From Enterobacter cloacae subsp. cloacae ATCC 13047 (GTDB lineage Bacteria > Pseudomonadota > Gammaproteobacteria > Enterobacterales > Enterobacteriaceae): a stretch of DNA of 64,000 nucleotides. The notes under the pieces are model-generated. The model was not told the DNA's origin and did no database searches. It worked only from the letters and a program-made list of their open reading frames with translations. Of this stretch, positions 25,235 through 33,908 are shown in pieces. Every line of letters begins with the position of its first letter. The stretch's first letter is position 1. The stretch lies in contig NC_014121.1 of assembly GCF_000025565.1 (NCBI RefSeq), positions 62,001 through 126,000 of the forward strand, in the 5' to 3' direction. A program made the translations under genes and the position numbers.

Positions 25235-25759
25235 ATGAAGCTATGGCCTGTTGTCACCGGGGTTGCCATTGCGCTGACCCTTGTAGCCTGTAAATCCCCC
25301 ACGCCGCCGAAAGGCGTGCAGCCTATTTCCGGTTTTGATGCCAGCCGCTATCTCGGCAAGTGGTATGAAGTCGCCCGCCTGGAGAACCGCTTTGAACGCG
25401 GGCTGGAGCAGGTGACGGCCACCTACGGCCAACGGAGCGATGGCGGAATCAGCGTGCTTAACCGGGGTTACGACCCGGTGAAGAACAAATGGAACGAGAG
25501 TGAAGGCAAAGCGTACTTTACCGGCGCGTCAACCACCGCCGCGCTGAAGGTTTCGTTCTTCGGCCCGTTCTACGGCGGCTATAACGTCATCAAGCTGGAC
25601 GATAAGTACCAGTACGCGCTGGTCAGCGGCCCGAACCGCGACTACCTGTGGATTTTGTCGCGCACGCCAACCGTGCCGGACGCGGTGAAGCAGGATTACC
25701 TGAACACCGCGCGCAGTCTGGGCTTCCGGGTCGATCAGCTGGTGTGGGTAAAACATTAA
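25235..25759 (+). CDS. blc: outer-membrane lipocalin Blc
   Basis: This 174-residue lipoprotein has a lipobox LVAC (cysteine about residue 18) and the lipocalin signatures YLGKWYEVARLENRFERGLE, FFGPFYGGYNVI and DYLWILSRTP. It closely matches E. coli Blc, which binds lysophospholipids and fatty acids and is induced by envelope stress. AAGGAA lies before the ATG at 25235. It converges with fimbrial operon 2, ending 3 bp from the adhesin stop. Confidence 0.95.
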   Translation: MKLWPVVTGVAIALTLVACKSPTPPKGVQPISGFDASRYLGKWYEVARLENRFERGLEQVTATYGQRSDGGISVLNRGYDPVKNKWNESEGKAYFTGASTTAALKVSFFGPFYGGYNVIKLDDKYQYALVSGPNRDYLWILSRTPTVPDAVKQDYLNTARSLGFRVDQLVWVKH

Positions 25760-25762
25760 CCC

Positions 25763-26776
25763 CTACTGGTACGAGAACGTAATGCTTGCCAGCGCGTTCG
25801 CCGAGCCGGGGACAAGTTCGCCGGTTCGGATGTATTGCGCCTGGAACGGCAGCGACAGGGTTTGTGCCGCAGTGGTGCTCTGGATAAAGAACTGATTGGT
25901 TGTGCCCGCCGCCGAGCTGTCCGGCCCCATCATCAGCGGGCCGGTGCCGTTATAGAAAAACTGCACCCCTACGCCGGACGCGGTGGAGTCGCCGGTCAGC
26001 GTCACCACCGACGAGGTGTTTGACGGCGTGGTCTGATCGGTCATCACCGCGCTCACCGCGACGTTCGCGTCACAGGTCAGGCTGACGTTAAACGCACCCG
26101 AAGGCGAGGTACTGCCCACAGTAGTCAACGTGCGGATATCGATCGTACCCAGATCGACGTTCGCGCTTTTGGTGCCCACCGTACAGCCGCTCGCCGTCAC
26201 GGTGATGGTGGTGGGGTTAATGATGACCTTTGCCGTTTTGACCTCGTTGTTATAGGCGGTTAACACCGCGGCGTTGATAGTCGGAATTTGATACACGCCG
26301 GATTTCAGGGCGACACCGGTTTTTATGAAGGTGACCTTTGCCGACCACCCCAGATCCTGGGTGCTTGTACTGGTGCCTTCTGCCGGATAGCTCTGCGTCA
26401 CACCGGTTTGCAGGGGAATGTATTTGGTCCCATTAAAATCCTTCAGCCCGATGATATAACCCACGCCTGGAACGCCGGTTTCAAAAATGGTGTAGTTCAC
26501 CCCGTCGACGGTGACCGTCATCCCGCTTGAGATCGCGCTGCTGCTCGGCTCCAGCGTGCTTTTAGTGCAGTGAAAAACAAACCCACACCAGAACACCTGT
26601 TGTACGCTGACGGAGGCGCTCCAGGTGGAGCCGATAATGCTTCCCGGCATAACTGAATCTGCCGGGCCGCTGTAGGTCATCGGCTGCGGGGAGAGGGTGA
26701 TATCTGATTTCCATTCCATCGCCTGTGCGCTGGCGCAGAGCAGTAATCCGCTAATAAACAAGAATAAACGCATCAT
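25763..26776 (-). CDS. fimbrial tip adhesin, operon 2
   Basis: This 337-residue exported protein (signal peptide about 1-19, ending SAQA) ends the second fimbrial operon. A variable N-terminal part is followed by a C-terminal pilin domain beginning near TVTASGCTVG and ending LASITFSYQ. Two-domain structure and last place argue for the tip adhesin. Its start overlaps the stop of the minor subunit gene by 4 bp (ATGA). Receptor unknown. Confidence 0.8.
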   Translation of the reverse strand: MMRLFLFISGLLLCASAQAMEWKSDITLSPQPMTYSGPADSVMPGSIIGSTWSASVSVQQVFWCGFVFHCTKSTLEPSSSAISSGMTVTVDGVNYTIFETGVPGVGYIIGLKDFNGTKYIPLQTGVTQSYPAEGTSTSTQDLGWSAKVTFIKTGVALKSGVYQIPTINAAVLTAYNNEVKTAKVIINPTTITVTASGCTVGTKSANVDLGTIDIRTLTTVGSTSPSGAFNVSLTCDANVAVSAVMTDQTTPSNTSSVVTLTGDSTASGVGVQFFYNGTGPLMMGPDSSAAGTTNQFFIQSTTAAQTLSLPFQAQYIRTGELVPGSANALASITFSYQ

Positions 26777-27288
26777 TGATACTCCGTGGTCCAGGTGGCA
26801 AAAGCGGAGACGTCTCCGGCATTCACCGGCGCGCCCGTGGCGGCCAGCCGAGCGTAGAAGGTCATCTCTACGCTGTCATCGCCCGGCGTGCCCCGGGCGG
26901 TGGTTTGCGTGTCGAGGGGGATTAGCCCGCCGTCTTTATCGAGGATCTGCACCGCCACGCCGGTGGCGCCGCCGTCGGCAATTTTCACCAGCTGCGGGTT
27001 GTCGTTATCCGGCGTGCCGCTGAAGCGGATTTTGACCCCGGCAAAGGTTGGCCCGCACGCTTCAAGCCTGATCGTGAAGGGCGTTTTGATATTGCTGACC
27101 GCGCCTGCACGGGGGAATTGTTTAATCCCGATGGTACCCAGCGGAACGTCCTGCTCTTTAGAGTCCGCCGCGACAACGCAGGTGTTGCCGATCAAATTCC
27201 CGGTGACGGAAACCAGCACGTCATAGCTGCGAACCGGGAACGTGAAGATCAGCAAAGCGATGCTGAACGTCCGAAGCGTTACTGACAT
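26773..27288 (-). CDS. minor fimbrial subunit, operon 2
   Basis: This 171-residue exported pilin-like protein (signal peptide about 1-21) has the cysteine pair (NTCVVA, LEACGP) and C-terminal strand (FATWTTEYQ) of FimF/FimG-type tip or adaptor subunits. It overlaps the usher end by 10 bp and the adhesin start by 4 bp, so translation is coupled across all three. Confidence 0.82.
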   Translation of the reverse strand: MSVTLRTFSIALLIFTFPVRSYDVLVSVTGNLIGNTCVVAADSKEQDVPLGTIGIKQFPRAGAVSNIKTPFTIRLEACGPTFAGVKIRFSGTPDNDNPQLVKIADGGATGVAVQILDKDGGLIPLDTQTTARGTPGDDSVEMTFYARLAATGAPVNAGDVSAFATWTTEYQ

Positions 27289-29801
27289 ACCACCTCCTGT
27301 GAATAGAGCCCGGTACGGGCGTTATAGCTCTGCTTGTTCAACGCGTAGTTGATGGTGCAGCGCTGGTCGCTGTTGCGCCCCCATACGGCACTCAACGTGC
27401 CCTGCTCGGTTAACCCCGACAAATACAGGCTGCCGCCGTCGCCGACGATGCCGCTGGTTTTGTCATCGTTCAGTGAGATCAGCGTGCCGAAGGGCAGCAC
27501 GTCGTTGCCGCGGCGCACGACAAACATCGCTTTTTTCCCCTGGCGTGTGACAAGGGTGGCGCGAACCAGCGCGCCGTCGGTCGGCGTTTTGTTGACGATG
27601 GCATTCTCCAGCTCCACGTCATTACCTGCGGTTGTGACATCCAGCGCGACCTGGTTCACGCGGTACGGCGTGGCGTAGGGGATCACCGCGTAGCCCCGGC
27701 TGTCGGTTTTGATACCCTTGTGGTTAAGCACGGCAACGTCGCTGGCGCCCGGGGCTTTCACCAGAATGTTGGTGTTGCCGAGCGGCTGGCTCAGCGTCAG
27801 ACCATCTTCATGCAGCACCGCCCCGCCGCTCATCCCGTAGCTGAGGTTGCGGGAATCGCGGGTGTAGCTGTAGCCCAGGTTGTAGTCTCCTTTTGCGCCT
27901 TCGTATTGCAACGTGGCGTCGCCGCCGTAGTGCTGCTGCGCGCTATAGCGCTGGTTGACGCTGTAAAACAGGTTCTCCTGGCCCGGCAGATAACCGCTCA
28001 CGCCGGTACTGGCCGTAGTGCCGGTAGAATCCGCATGGGTGGTGGTAAAGCGGGCGCGGGTCGACAGCGCCGGGTTGCCCAGCGGCACCGAAAGTGACAT
28101 CGCCAGCACGTTATCTTTTTTGTCGTCATACAGGCTAGAGCTGCGCTGAACGCTGACGCCAAGCGACACGTGACGAAACGTGGCATTCCACGCGAACTGC
28201 AAACTTTGCGTGGTTTTCGACGTGTTCCAGTAGGTTTGCTGATCCCACGACAGCGACAGCGAACCGTATTGCCCCATCGGCTGTGACAGCAGCAGCTGGT
28301 TTTTGGCCTTACGCGACATGCGCAGGTTATATACCGTGTCGTAGTGGGTGGTGACGGTGCCATCGTCTTCCACAATCTGCTTTGGGGATCCGCCCGCCAT
28401 GCCCTTGTACGTGGTATCGCTCAGGGTATAAAACCTTTTCGTTGAGTAGCGCAGCGAGAAAAAATTAACCCGCGTGCCGATATCATTCAGCAGCTTGCTG
28501 TAACGCAGGCGCACGGAATCGCCGGTGTAGTGCTGATCGTCCGCCAGCTGGCTGCGGGCGTGGGTCAGGTCGATGGAATACGCGCCAAAGCGCCCCAGGT
28601 TCTGCCCAATCCCGAAGGCCAGACCGTTATAGCGATCGGCAAACTGCGCCCCACCGTAAAACGTCAGGCCATAACGCCAGCCGTAGAACAGCTCGCCCTG
28701 CGCGAAAGAGGGCGCATCCTGATGGCCCATCGGACGATATTTTCCTGCTCCCAGGGCATATTTCAGCTGTCCGTTACGCACCAGGTTTGGCACGCTGGCA
28801 TACGGAAGCGTGTACTGCGTCTGGCTGCCGTCGTTCTCCTGGATTGTGACCGCGAGATCGCCCCCGGAAGAGGTCGGGTAGAGATCTTTCAGCACAAACG
28901 CCCCCGGCGGCACTGAGGTTTGATAAATGATGTTGCCGTTCTGGCGAACCGTCACCGTGGCGTTGCTGCGGGCGATGCCGTGCACTTCCGGCGCATAGCC
29001 GCTCAGGCTGGCAGGCAGCATATTGTCATCGGTTTTCAGGGCAATGCCGCGCAGGCCCACGGCGTCGAACACCTGGGCGGAGGTATACGTTTCCCCGGCG
29101 TAAACCTGCGCGTTCAGGGCGGGAATATCCCGCTGCAGCCAGGTCTGCACGTGGGTGAGTTCGTTAGTATCTTTGGTCCACGTGGTGAAATCACGCAGCC
29201 GCCACGCGCCGAGATTGATGCCGCTGTTCAGGCTTGCAAACAGCTGCTGGTCGCGCGTGCGCGTCTCGCCCTGATAGTCATTGTTCGAGCCGTTTACTAC
29301 ATAGTTCAGCCACGCGGCAGGAATGCCCGCTTCCCAGCTTTCTGGGCTGACATACCCGCGCGGCAAATTGCGCATCGCGCTCTGCGGTACGGTGAAGCTG
29401 AGGGAGAGCGTCTGCTGGTCAAAATCAAACCGGGTATCGGCAAACGCCTCCGTCAGAAAAATGCAGCGCTGCGCGAGCGGCAGTGCGCCGCCTTTCGCCT
29501 GCTGGCTGTCGATGCCCAGCGCCGCGATCTGTTCAGGCGTGAGGCATGGCAGGGCTTCCCCTGTATTTTCAGCGGTGCGGAACGTGATATTGCCGGTGAA
29601 CGCATAGTTGTTATTGATATACACGTTGAGGTTGTGATCGCCCGGCGGCAATGCGCTCCCGGCGTTGATCCAGGCGAGATCGGCGCTGTTGGCGCTTTCA
29701 CCGTTGAGAAACGCAGGGTTAAATTGCAACGCGCTTTCAGCCGCCATGGCCTGCCGAATTACCAGGGAGATCACCGTGGCACACAGGATTTTTCTTTTCA
29801 C
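27279..29801 (-). CDS. fimbrial outer-membrane usher, operon 2
   Basis: This usher has 840 residues from the GTG at 29801, which has GAGG 9 bp upstream and gives a proper signal peptide (RKILCATVISLVIRQAMA). The open frame extends 20 codons into the chaperone gene, but that form lacks an exposed signal. Family marks are FNPAFLNG, VYINNNY, PPGAFVLKDLYPTSSGGDL and the terminal cysteine pair region (QRCTINY to SQEVVCQ). It is similar in layout to the usher at 1183-3678 but clearly diverged. Confidence 0.9.
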   Translation of the reverse strand: MKRKILCATVISLVIRQAMAAESALQFNPAFLNGESANSADLAWINAGSALPPGDHNLNVYINNNYAFTGNITFRTAENTGEALPCLTPEQIAALGIDSQQAKGGALPLAQRCIFLTEAFADTRFDFDQQTLSLSFTVPQSAMRNLPRGYVSPESWEAGIPAAWLNYVVNGSNNDYQGETRTRDQQLFASLNSGINLGAWRLRDFTTWTKDTNELTHVQTWLQRDIPALNAQVYAGETYTSAQVFDAVGLRGIALKTDDNMLPASLSGYAPEVHGIARSNATVTVRQNGNIIYQTSVPPGAFVLKDLYPTSSGGDLAVTIQENDGSQTQYTLPYASVPNLVRNGQLKYALGAGKYRPMGHQDAPSFAQGELFYGWRYGLTFYGGAQFADRYNGLAFGIGQNLGRFGAYSIDLTHARSQLADDQHYTGDSVRLRYSKLLNDIGTRVNFFSLRYSTKRFYTLSDTTYKGMAGGSPKQIVEDDGTVTTHYDTVYNLRMSRKAKNQLLLSQPMGQYGSLSLSWDQQTYWNTSKTTQSLQFAWNATFRHVSLGVSVQRSSSLYDDKKDNVLAMSLSVPLGNPALSTRARFTTTHADSTGTTASTGVSGYLPGQENLFYSVNQRYSAQQHYGGDATLQYEGAKGDYNLGYSYTRDSRNLSYGMSGGAVLHEDGLTLSQPLGNTNILVKAPGASDVAVLNHKGIKTDSRGYAVIPYATPYRVNQVALDVTTAGNDVELENAIVNKTPTDGALVRATLVTRQGKKAMFVVRRGNDVLPFGTLISLNDDKTSGIVGDGGSLYLSGLTEQGTLSAVWGRNSDQRCTINYALNKQSYNARTGLYSQEVVCQ

Positions 29802-29824
29802 GTGGTCACGCCTCACAGTCGGGA

Positions 29825-30502
29825 TTATTGGGACAATGCCGCGCGTGTCGCGGGCGTCCATGCGCCATAATCGTTAATGGTCTGGTAGCTCACGCTGCTG
29901 GCGTGGCTGAAGGTTTCGCCCAGCGTTACGCTGGATTTCGGCGGCACCATTACCGGCTGTACCGGCATGCCATCGATTTTCAGGTTGATGGTGGTGAGGT
30001 AGTACGGCGTTGGGTTGCTAAGCGTGACCTTTCCGCCGCGATAGGCTCCGGTCAGGCTTTTCCAGGCGTCCCCTGCGCCCTGCCCAAGGCTCTCCGGGCG
30101 ATAAAACACCTTGATGCGGTTTGCCGAAGCAAACTGCAGCGAATTGCCGGAACCGCTTTTGGTCTGCTGTGGAATGGCTTTCACCGTCATCCAGTAGAGC
30201 GTTTCGCGATCCTCTGGCAGGGCTTTACCGTTAAACATGATTTTCACCGCGCTTTCGCTGGCCGGTTTCATGACGAACAGTGGCGGCGTAATAACGAAGT
30301 CGTTGGTTTTTTGCCCTTCTTCGTTTTCCATCCATGACTGGATCAGGAACGTGGCGTCGGGATGCGTGTTCCTGACCTGCAGCATGGACTGGTTGGTAGT
30401 GCTGGAGTAAACCATTCGCGTGGCGCCCAGCCCTACGCCGCCTGCATATGCGGCGGATGAACATAATGAAATAGCCAGACAGATCCCTGCTTTTGCGCGC
30501 AT
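29825..30502 (-). CDS. periplasmic fimbrial chaperone, operon 2
   Basis: This 225-residue PapD-type chaperone has a signal peptide (about 1-20, ending AYAG) and the family marks LGATRMVYSS, EDRETLYWMTVKAIP and NRIKVFYRPESL. It sits between pilin and usher genes, 23 bp before the usher GTG, and serves the subunits of this operon. Confidence 0.92.
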   Translation of the reverse strand: MRAKAGICLAISLCSSAAYAGGVGLGATRMVYSSTTNQSMLQVRNTHPDATFLIQSWMENEEGQKTNDFVITPPLFVMKPASESAVKIMFNGKALPEDRETLYWMTVKAIPQQTKSGSGNSLQFASANRIKVFYRPESLGQGAGDAWKSLTGAYRGGKVTLSNPTPYYLTTINLKIDGMPVQPVMVPPKSSVTLGETFSHASSVSYQTINDYGAWTPATRAALSQ

Positions 30503-30524
30503 GGTGCGTCTCCTTAAAGCTGAG

Positions 30525-30552
30525 TCAGGCCCGGCCAGCGAACCGGGCCTGA
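30525..30552 (-). promoter_or_regulatory. hairpin between pilin and chaperone genes, operon 2
   Basis: TCAGGCCCGG and CCGGGCCTGA form a perfect 10-bp stem around an 8-base loop in the 53-bp gap after the pilin stop. No strong T-run follows on the minus strand. It matches in position the hairpins of the other two pilus operons. Confidence 0.6.
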
Positions 30553-30555
30553 AAA

Positions 30556-31140
30556 TTACGAGTAGGTAACGGTGTAGGTTGCAACCGCGCTGGCATCACC
30601 CGCCGTGGCGTTGCCCTGCGGTGAGTAATATTTCGCGCTGAAGTTCAGGGTGTTGGCCCCCGCACGCAGAGGAATGGCGGCGGCAGGTTCACCCAGCTTC
30701 ACCACTTTGCCCTGCTCGTCGTACAGGCGAATCGCAACGTGCTGCGCCGAGTTAGCGCCGCCGTTTGCGCCAACGGCCAGGCTGTTGGCATCGGCCGCAT
30801 CCGGCGTACCGGTGAAGGTCACGGCCACGGTGGTGGCGGCAATCGGATTGTCTTCCGTTGAGGCGGAGGTATCGGCGATTTCGCAATCTTCCAGGGTGAT
30901 GGAGAAGGCTTTCGCGGTGCTGGCTTCACTGCCTGCCGCGGCCAGCGTGGCGGTACGCACTTCGCCCATGTCGACATCAATGTTGGCGCTGCCAGCACTG
31001 ATGGCGCAGGCTGAGGTCACCACCTTGCCGCTGAAGTTCACCGTACCGCCGCTGGTGGTTGCAGCGAACGCCGACCCTGCTGGCAGTACTGCCGCAACGG
31101 CGACGGCAAGCAGTGTTTTCGTTTTAAATTGAGCTTTCAT
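30556..31140 (-). CDS. major fimbrial subunit (pilin), operon 2
   Basis: This 194-residue FimA-type pilin has a signal peptide (about 1-26, ending AFAA), the cysteine pair (SACAIS, LEDCEI) and a C-terminal YTVTYS strand for chaperone binding. The mature start TTSGGTVNFSGKVV is typical of type 1-like pilins. It heads operon 2; a LuxR-type regulator lies 52 bp upstream on the same strand. Confidence 0.9.
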   Translation of the reverse strand: MKAQFKTKTLLAVAVAAVLPAGSAFAATTSGGTVNFSGKVVTSACAISAGSANIDVDMGEVRTATLAAAGSEASTAKAFSITLEDCEIADTSASTEDNPIAATTVAVTFTGTPDAADANSLAVGANGGANSAQHVAIRLYDEQGKVVKLGEPAAAIPLRAGANTLNFSAKYYSPQGNATAGDASAVATYTVTYS

Positions 31141-31192
31141 TGTCCTGATTCCATGTTGTCGTTATGTCGGGTTGTGCTCTTGGTCGACAGAT

Positions 31193-31795
31193 CTAACTGG
31201 TTAAAAAGACCAGCAAATCTGTCTTATTTCTGAGCCCAAGTTTTCTTATCGCTGAGCTTTTTAACGCGCTGACGCGGCGGTAAGAAAGCTGCTCTGTTTC
31301 GGCGATATAACGCATATCCAGACCTTTTCGCAGATCCTTCAATACTCGCCATTCGCCCGGCGTTAGCGATAACGCCGTGGGTTTCTTTTTTGGGCGATAT
31401 CGGCTATCGACCATTTTTAATAAGCTGGCTCGCCAGTGATAAAGTGGCTCCTGCAGCGAGATATAGGCATCTATATCGCCGCGTATCCACAGCCAGGAAT
31501 TGGCTGGCGCGGAATACATACAAATAAGGACGTCAGGCTGGCGGGATTTGATGTTTTTTATATATTTCAGGCAATCAAATCCCGCGTGATATTTTTCCGT
31601 GCCGGATAAAAAAATGACATCAACGGGGGTGGTTAAAAACACGGTTTCCATTAATGAATAATCATCGCTTGATGCTATTACCTGCATTTCAGGAACCATG
31701 TTTTTTAATACCGCGGCGATCCCCTGACGTGAAAAGTGATCGCCTCCCAACAGTGCGGTTGTTAAATGACGTTTATTTCCGGTTTTATTCGCCAT
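31193..31795 (-). CDS. LuxR-type regulator next to fimbrial operon 2
   Basis: This 200-residue regulator starts at ATG 31795 (GAGGGAATAAC upstream). The N-terminal half looks like a degenerate receiver (LLGGDHFSRQGIAAVLKN, VDVIFLSG) without an evident acidic pocket, as in RcsA or BglJ, and the C-terminal half is a LuxR HTH (LTPGEWRVLKDLRKGLDMRYIAE to RKLGLRNKTDLL). It probably controls the pilin operon directly downstream on the same strand. Its tail resembles the partial frame at the left edge of the window. Confidence 0.82.
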   Translation of the reverse strand: MANKTGNKRHLTTALLGGDHFSRQGIAAVLKNMVPEMQVIASSDDYSLMETVFLTTPVDVIFLSGTEKYHAGFDCLKYIKNIKSRQPDVLICMYSAPANSWLWIRGDIDAYISLQEPLYHWRASLLKMVDSRYRPKKKPTALSLTPGEWRVLKDLRKGLDMRYIAETEQLSYRRVSALKSSAIRKLGLRNKTDLLVFLTS

Positions 31796-32505
31796 GTTAT
31801 TCCCTCGATTTATAATTGTAATGAGGCTCGTCCGTCTGGCAGAACGATGCCTGTATTTTCGAAGCAATTAAGCATTGCACGGTATGGAGTCACTATACGG
31901 ATAGTGCGAAACAGGTAATCTGAATTAATCTTAATTTGTATTAAGTTGATCTAAACGGATTTCTTCATTATCTCCCTGCCGTACCGGCTGCCTCATATTT
32001 GCCTGTAATTAATCATACCGACACTTTTTAATGAAAAGTTGGCTTTACTAAATGTTTTGTAAGGAAATTGTCTGGTGATGTCAGGTATTCCGCCGTGTTA
32101 CTTACTTCTGCTAACAATTTCAGGGTGAAACTGTTAATTATGACGGGGCTTTTAGACGAGTTTGAGATGACTTAAATTGCCGACAGGCCGCGTCTTGTCT
32201 GGTTTCCTCGGAAAAAGTGAATAAAGGTCTCTGAATAATTCAGACACGGATGGCCGAAGCGTTCAATTCGCCGTTTTGTCGAGTTTTGTCAGTGTCAAGT
32301 CCGCGTGGGGAAAGGTAGCATGAGGCATTTTCAGGTGCTTTGCCAGATCTCATATGGCCAAAAAGGCGGTTAAGAGAACTTCAGATAAGCGGTTAAGAAA
32401 AAATAAAAATAAGATTTTTCGCCAGGCGCCAGGATATACAGACGCGGGTTTATCGGTCACATTAATCCTTAAACCGGCGTTTACAGGAGGTATTTAACGA
32501 GTCTT
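31796..32505. promoter_or_regulatory. long AT-rich intergenic regulatory region
   Basis: No gene is supported in this 710-bp gap between the divergent LuxR-type and ToxR-like genes. It holds inverted repeats CACTAT-N4-ATAGTG (31892-31907) and TCTGAAT-A-ATTCAGA (32230-32244), and the direct repeat GCGGTTAAGA seen twice near 32365-32400. These are candidate binding sites for the flanking regulators. Confidence 0.45.
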
Positions 32506-33297
32506 ATGCATAAGTATTATATCATTAATGGCATCGTCGAGTTTCATCCTGCGGCCAGCACATTACGCGACCTCAATAATCCTGAACAGGTGGTGGTATT
32601 AAACTCGCCTGCCGGACGTTGTTTGCTGTTATTGATTGAAAGAGCCGGGAGTATTGTCACTCAACAGGAGTGTATGGACATTGTCTGGCAGCGTCGGGGA
32701 ATGATGGTGTCGCCGAATACCTATTACCAGAATATCTCTATTCTGCGTAAGGGGCTGAAAAAAGCCGGGTTTGAAACCGATCCAATCGTCACGATCCCCC
32801 GGATTGGCCTGACGCTGGCAAGCGATACGCAAATTACGATTAAAGAGGCGCAGTTGCCCTTGGCAGAGCCAGAAGCGCCGGTCCAGACCGTTCAGGAAGA
32901 GGCTGGCGTACCGCAGCCCGTGGCTTCTGTCACTCCCGTTGCTCCGGTTGCGAAACGTCGCTTCTGGCTGGTGGGCGCACTGCTGGCGCTGCTGTTAATC
33001 GTTAGCGTGAGCGTCATCAGCTATAGTCGGCCACATGACAGCTATTTTGTGGACGGTTACCGCTTCACGACAATGATGGGAGAGTGTCGGCTCTATTTTG
33101 CCCGCGATATCGAGACGCCGCAGGACAGGGAAAAAGCGCTGGCCTATGCTGCGCCATTTAAAGATGAATGCAGCAGCTATCCCTGGATCTATATCAGTGG
33201 ATATAGCCTGTTGCCGCGTGCTTCGGTGATCCGCTGCGACCGGGCAATGACGGAACCAAACCGTTGTATGTCAGATTACTTTATTCAGGATCATTAA
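32506..33297 (+). CDS. ToxR/CadC-like membrane-bound transcriptional regulator (second)
   Basis: This 263-residue regulator repeats the layout of the one at 6464: winged helix (about 1-108; RCLLLLIERAGSIVTQQECMD, NTYYQNISILRKGLKKAG, TIPRIGLTL), a proline/valine-rich linker (115-150), one transmembrane helix (about 153-173) and a periplasmic domain with four cysteines (C194, C222, C244, C254). It is followed after 1 bp by a FidL-like gene. AGGAGG lies about 16 bp before the ATG. It faces away from fimbrial operon 2 and may control it. Confidence 0.85.
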   Translation: MHKYYIINGIVEFHPAASTLRDLNNPEQVVVLNSPAGRCLLLLIERAGSIVTQQECMDIVWQRRGMMVSPNTYYQNISILRKGLKKAGFETDPIVTIPRIGLTLASDTQITIKEAQLPLAEPEAPVQTVQEEAGVPQPVASVTPVAPVAKRRFWLVGALLALLLIVSVSVISYSRPHDSYFVDGYRFTTMMGECRLYFARDIETPQDREKALAYAAPFKDECSSYPWIYISGYSLLPRASVIRCDRAMTEPNRCMSDYFIQDH

Positions 33298-33298
33298 T

Positions 33299-33781
33299 AT
33301 GGCTCGTTACCGTCAAACGCTGTTAACGCTCTGTTTGTGCCTGCTGGTGGGGGCGTTAGCCGCTGGTTATTATCTGTGGCAGCGTTATTACATTCACCCT
33401 TTTGCCTGTCAGGTGAACTTTATTCAGCACCATCCTGAAGAGACACTGACCCTGTGGCTAAATTATACGGTGGACGGTAACAACGGCACGCTCAGCATGA
33501 ACGGTCGGGTGAAGAGCGATCCGGGTAAAACCTTTAATCGTAAAATATTCTTTCAGGTAGAGCGCAAAGATAATGTCTATTACATGCGATCTGTCCGCAA
33601 TATCAAATTCCCCGATGATGACGTGAGCGACAGCTGGCTGGAGAAGTACGAACCGTTATTTTTCATCTACCCCAACGAGAGTATTTATATGCGAATTAAG
33701 AAACAGCAGAATGATAATTATTTATTCATTCTGGGGACGTTACCGACCTATGTGTGCCACCCCTCAAAAACGGAGGGCTGA
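33299..33781 (+). CDS. FidL-like inner-membrane anchored periplasmic protein (second)
   Basis: This 160-residue protein has an N-terminal transmembrane helix (about 7-26) and a periplasmic domain with two cysteines near the ends (C37, C153), matching the FidL-like protein at 7269. It is tightly coupled to the ToxR-like gene. The pair likely works as sensor and modulator, by analogy with ToxR and ToxS. Confidence 0.7.
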   Translation: MARYRQTLLTLCLCLLVGALAAGYYLWQRYYIHPFACQVNFIQHHPEETLTLWLNYTVDGNNGTLSMNGRVKSDPGKTFNRKIFFQVERKDNVYYMRSVRNIKFPDDDVSDSWLEKYEPLFFIYPNESIYMRIKKQQNDNYLFILGTLPTYVCHPSKTEG

Positions 33782-33860
33782 ACGGGAAAAGCGTTGCTGT
33801 TTTGTGGTCATCATTTATACTTTATTGAACCGCTAAGAAATATCTTAGAGTAATATAAGA

Positions 33861-33877
33861 GCAACACAATATGTTGC
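33861..33877. promoter_or_regulatory. inverted repeat upstream of the second GlxA-type gene
   Basis: GCAACA-CAATA-TGTTGC is a 6-bp-arm inverted repeat 31 bp before the start codon in AT-rich DNA, a possible operator for the regulator that follows. Confidence 0.35.
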
Positions 33878-33908
33878 GATAATGTAATTAATATTTTTTG
33901 GCAAGGTA

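Noticed and set aside
28920..29870. Open frame of 316 codons opposite usher 2
   Set aside because: Antisense shadow; codon pattern follows the usher on the other strand.
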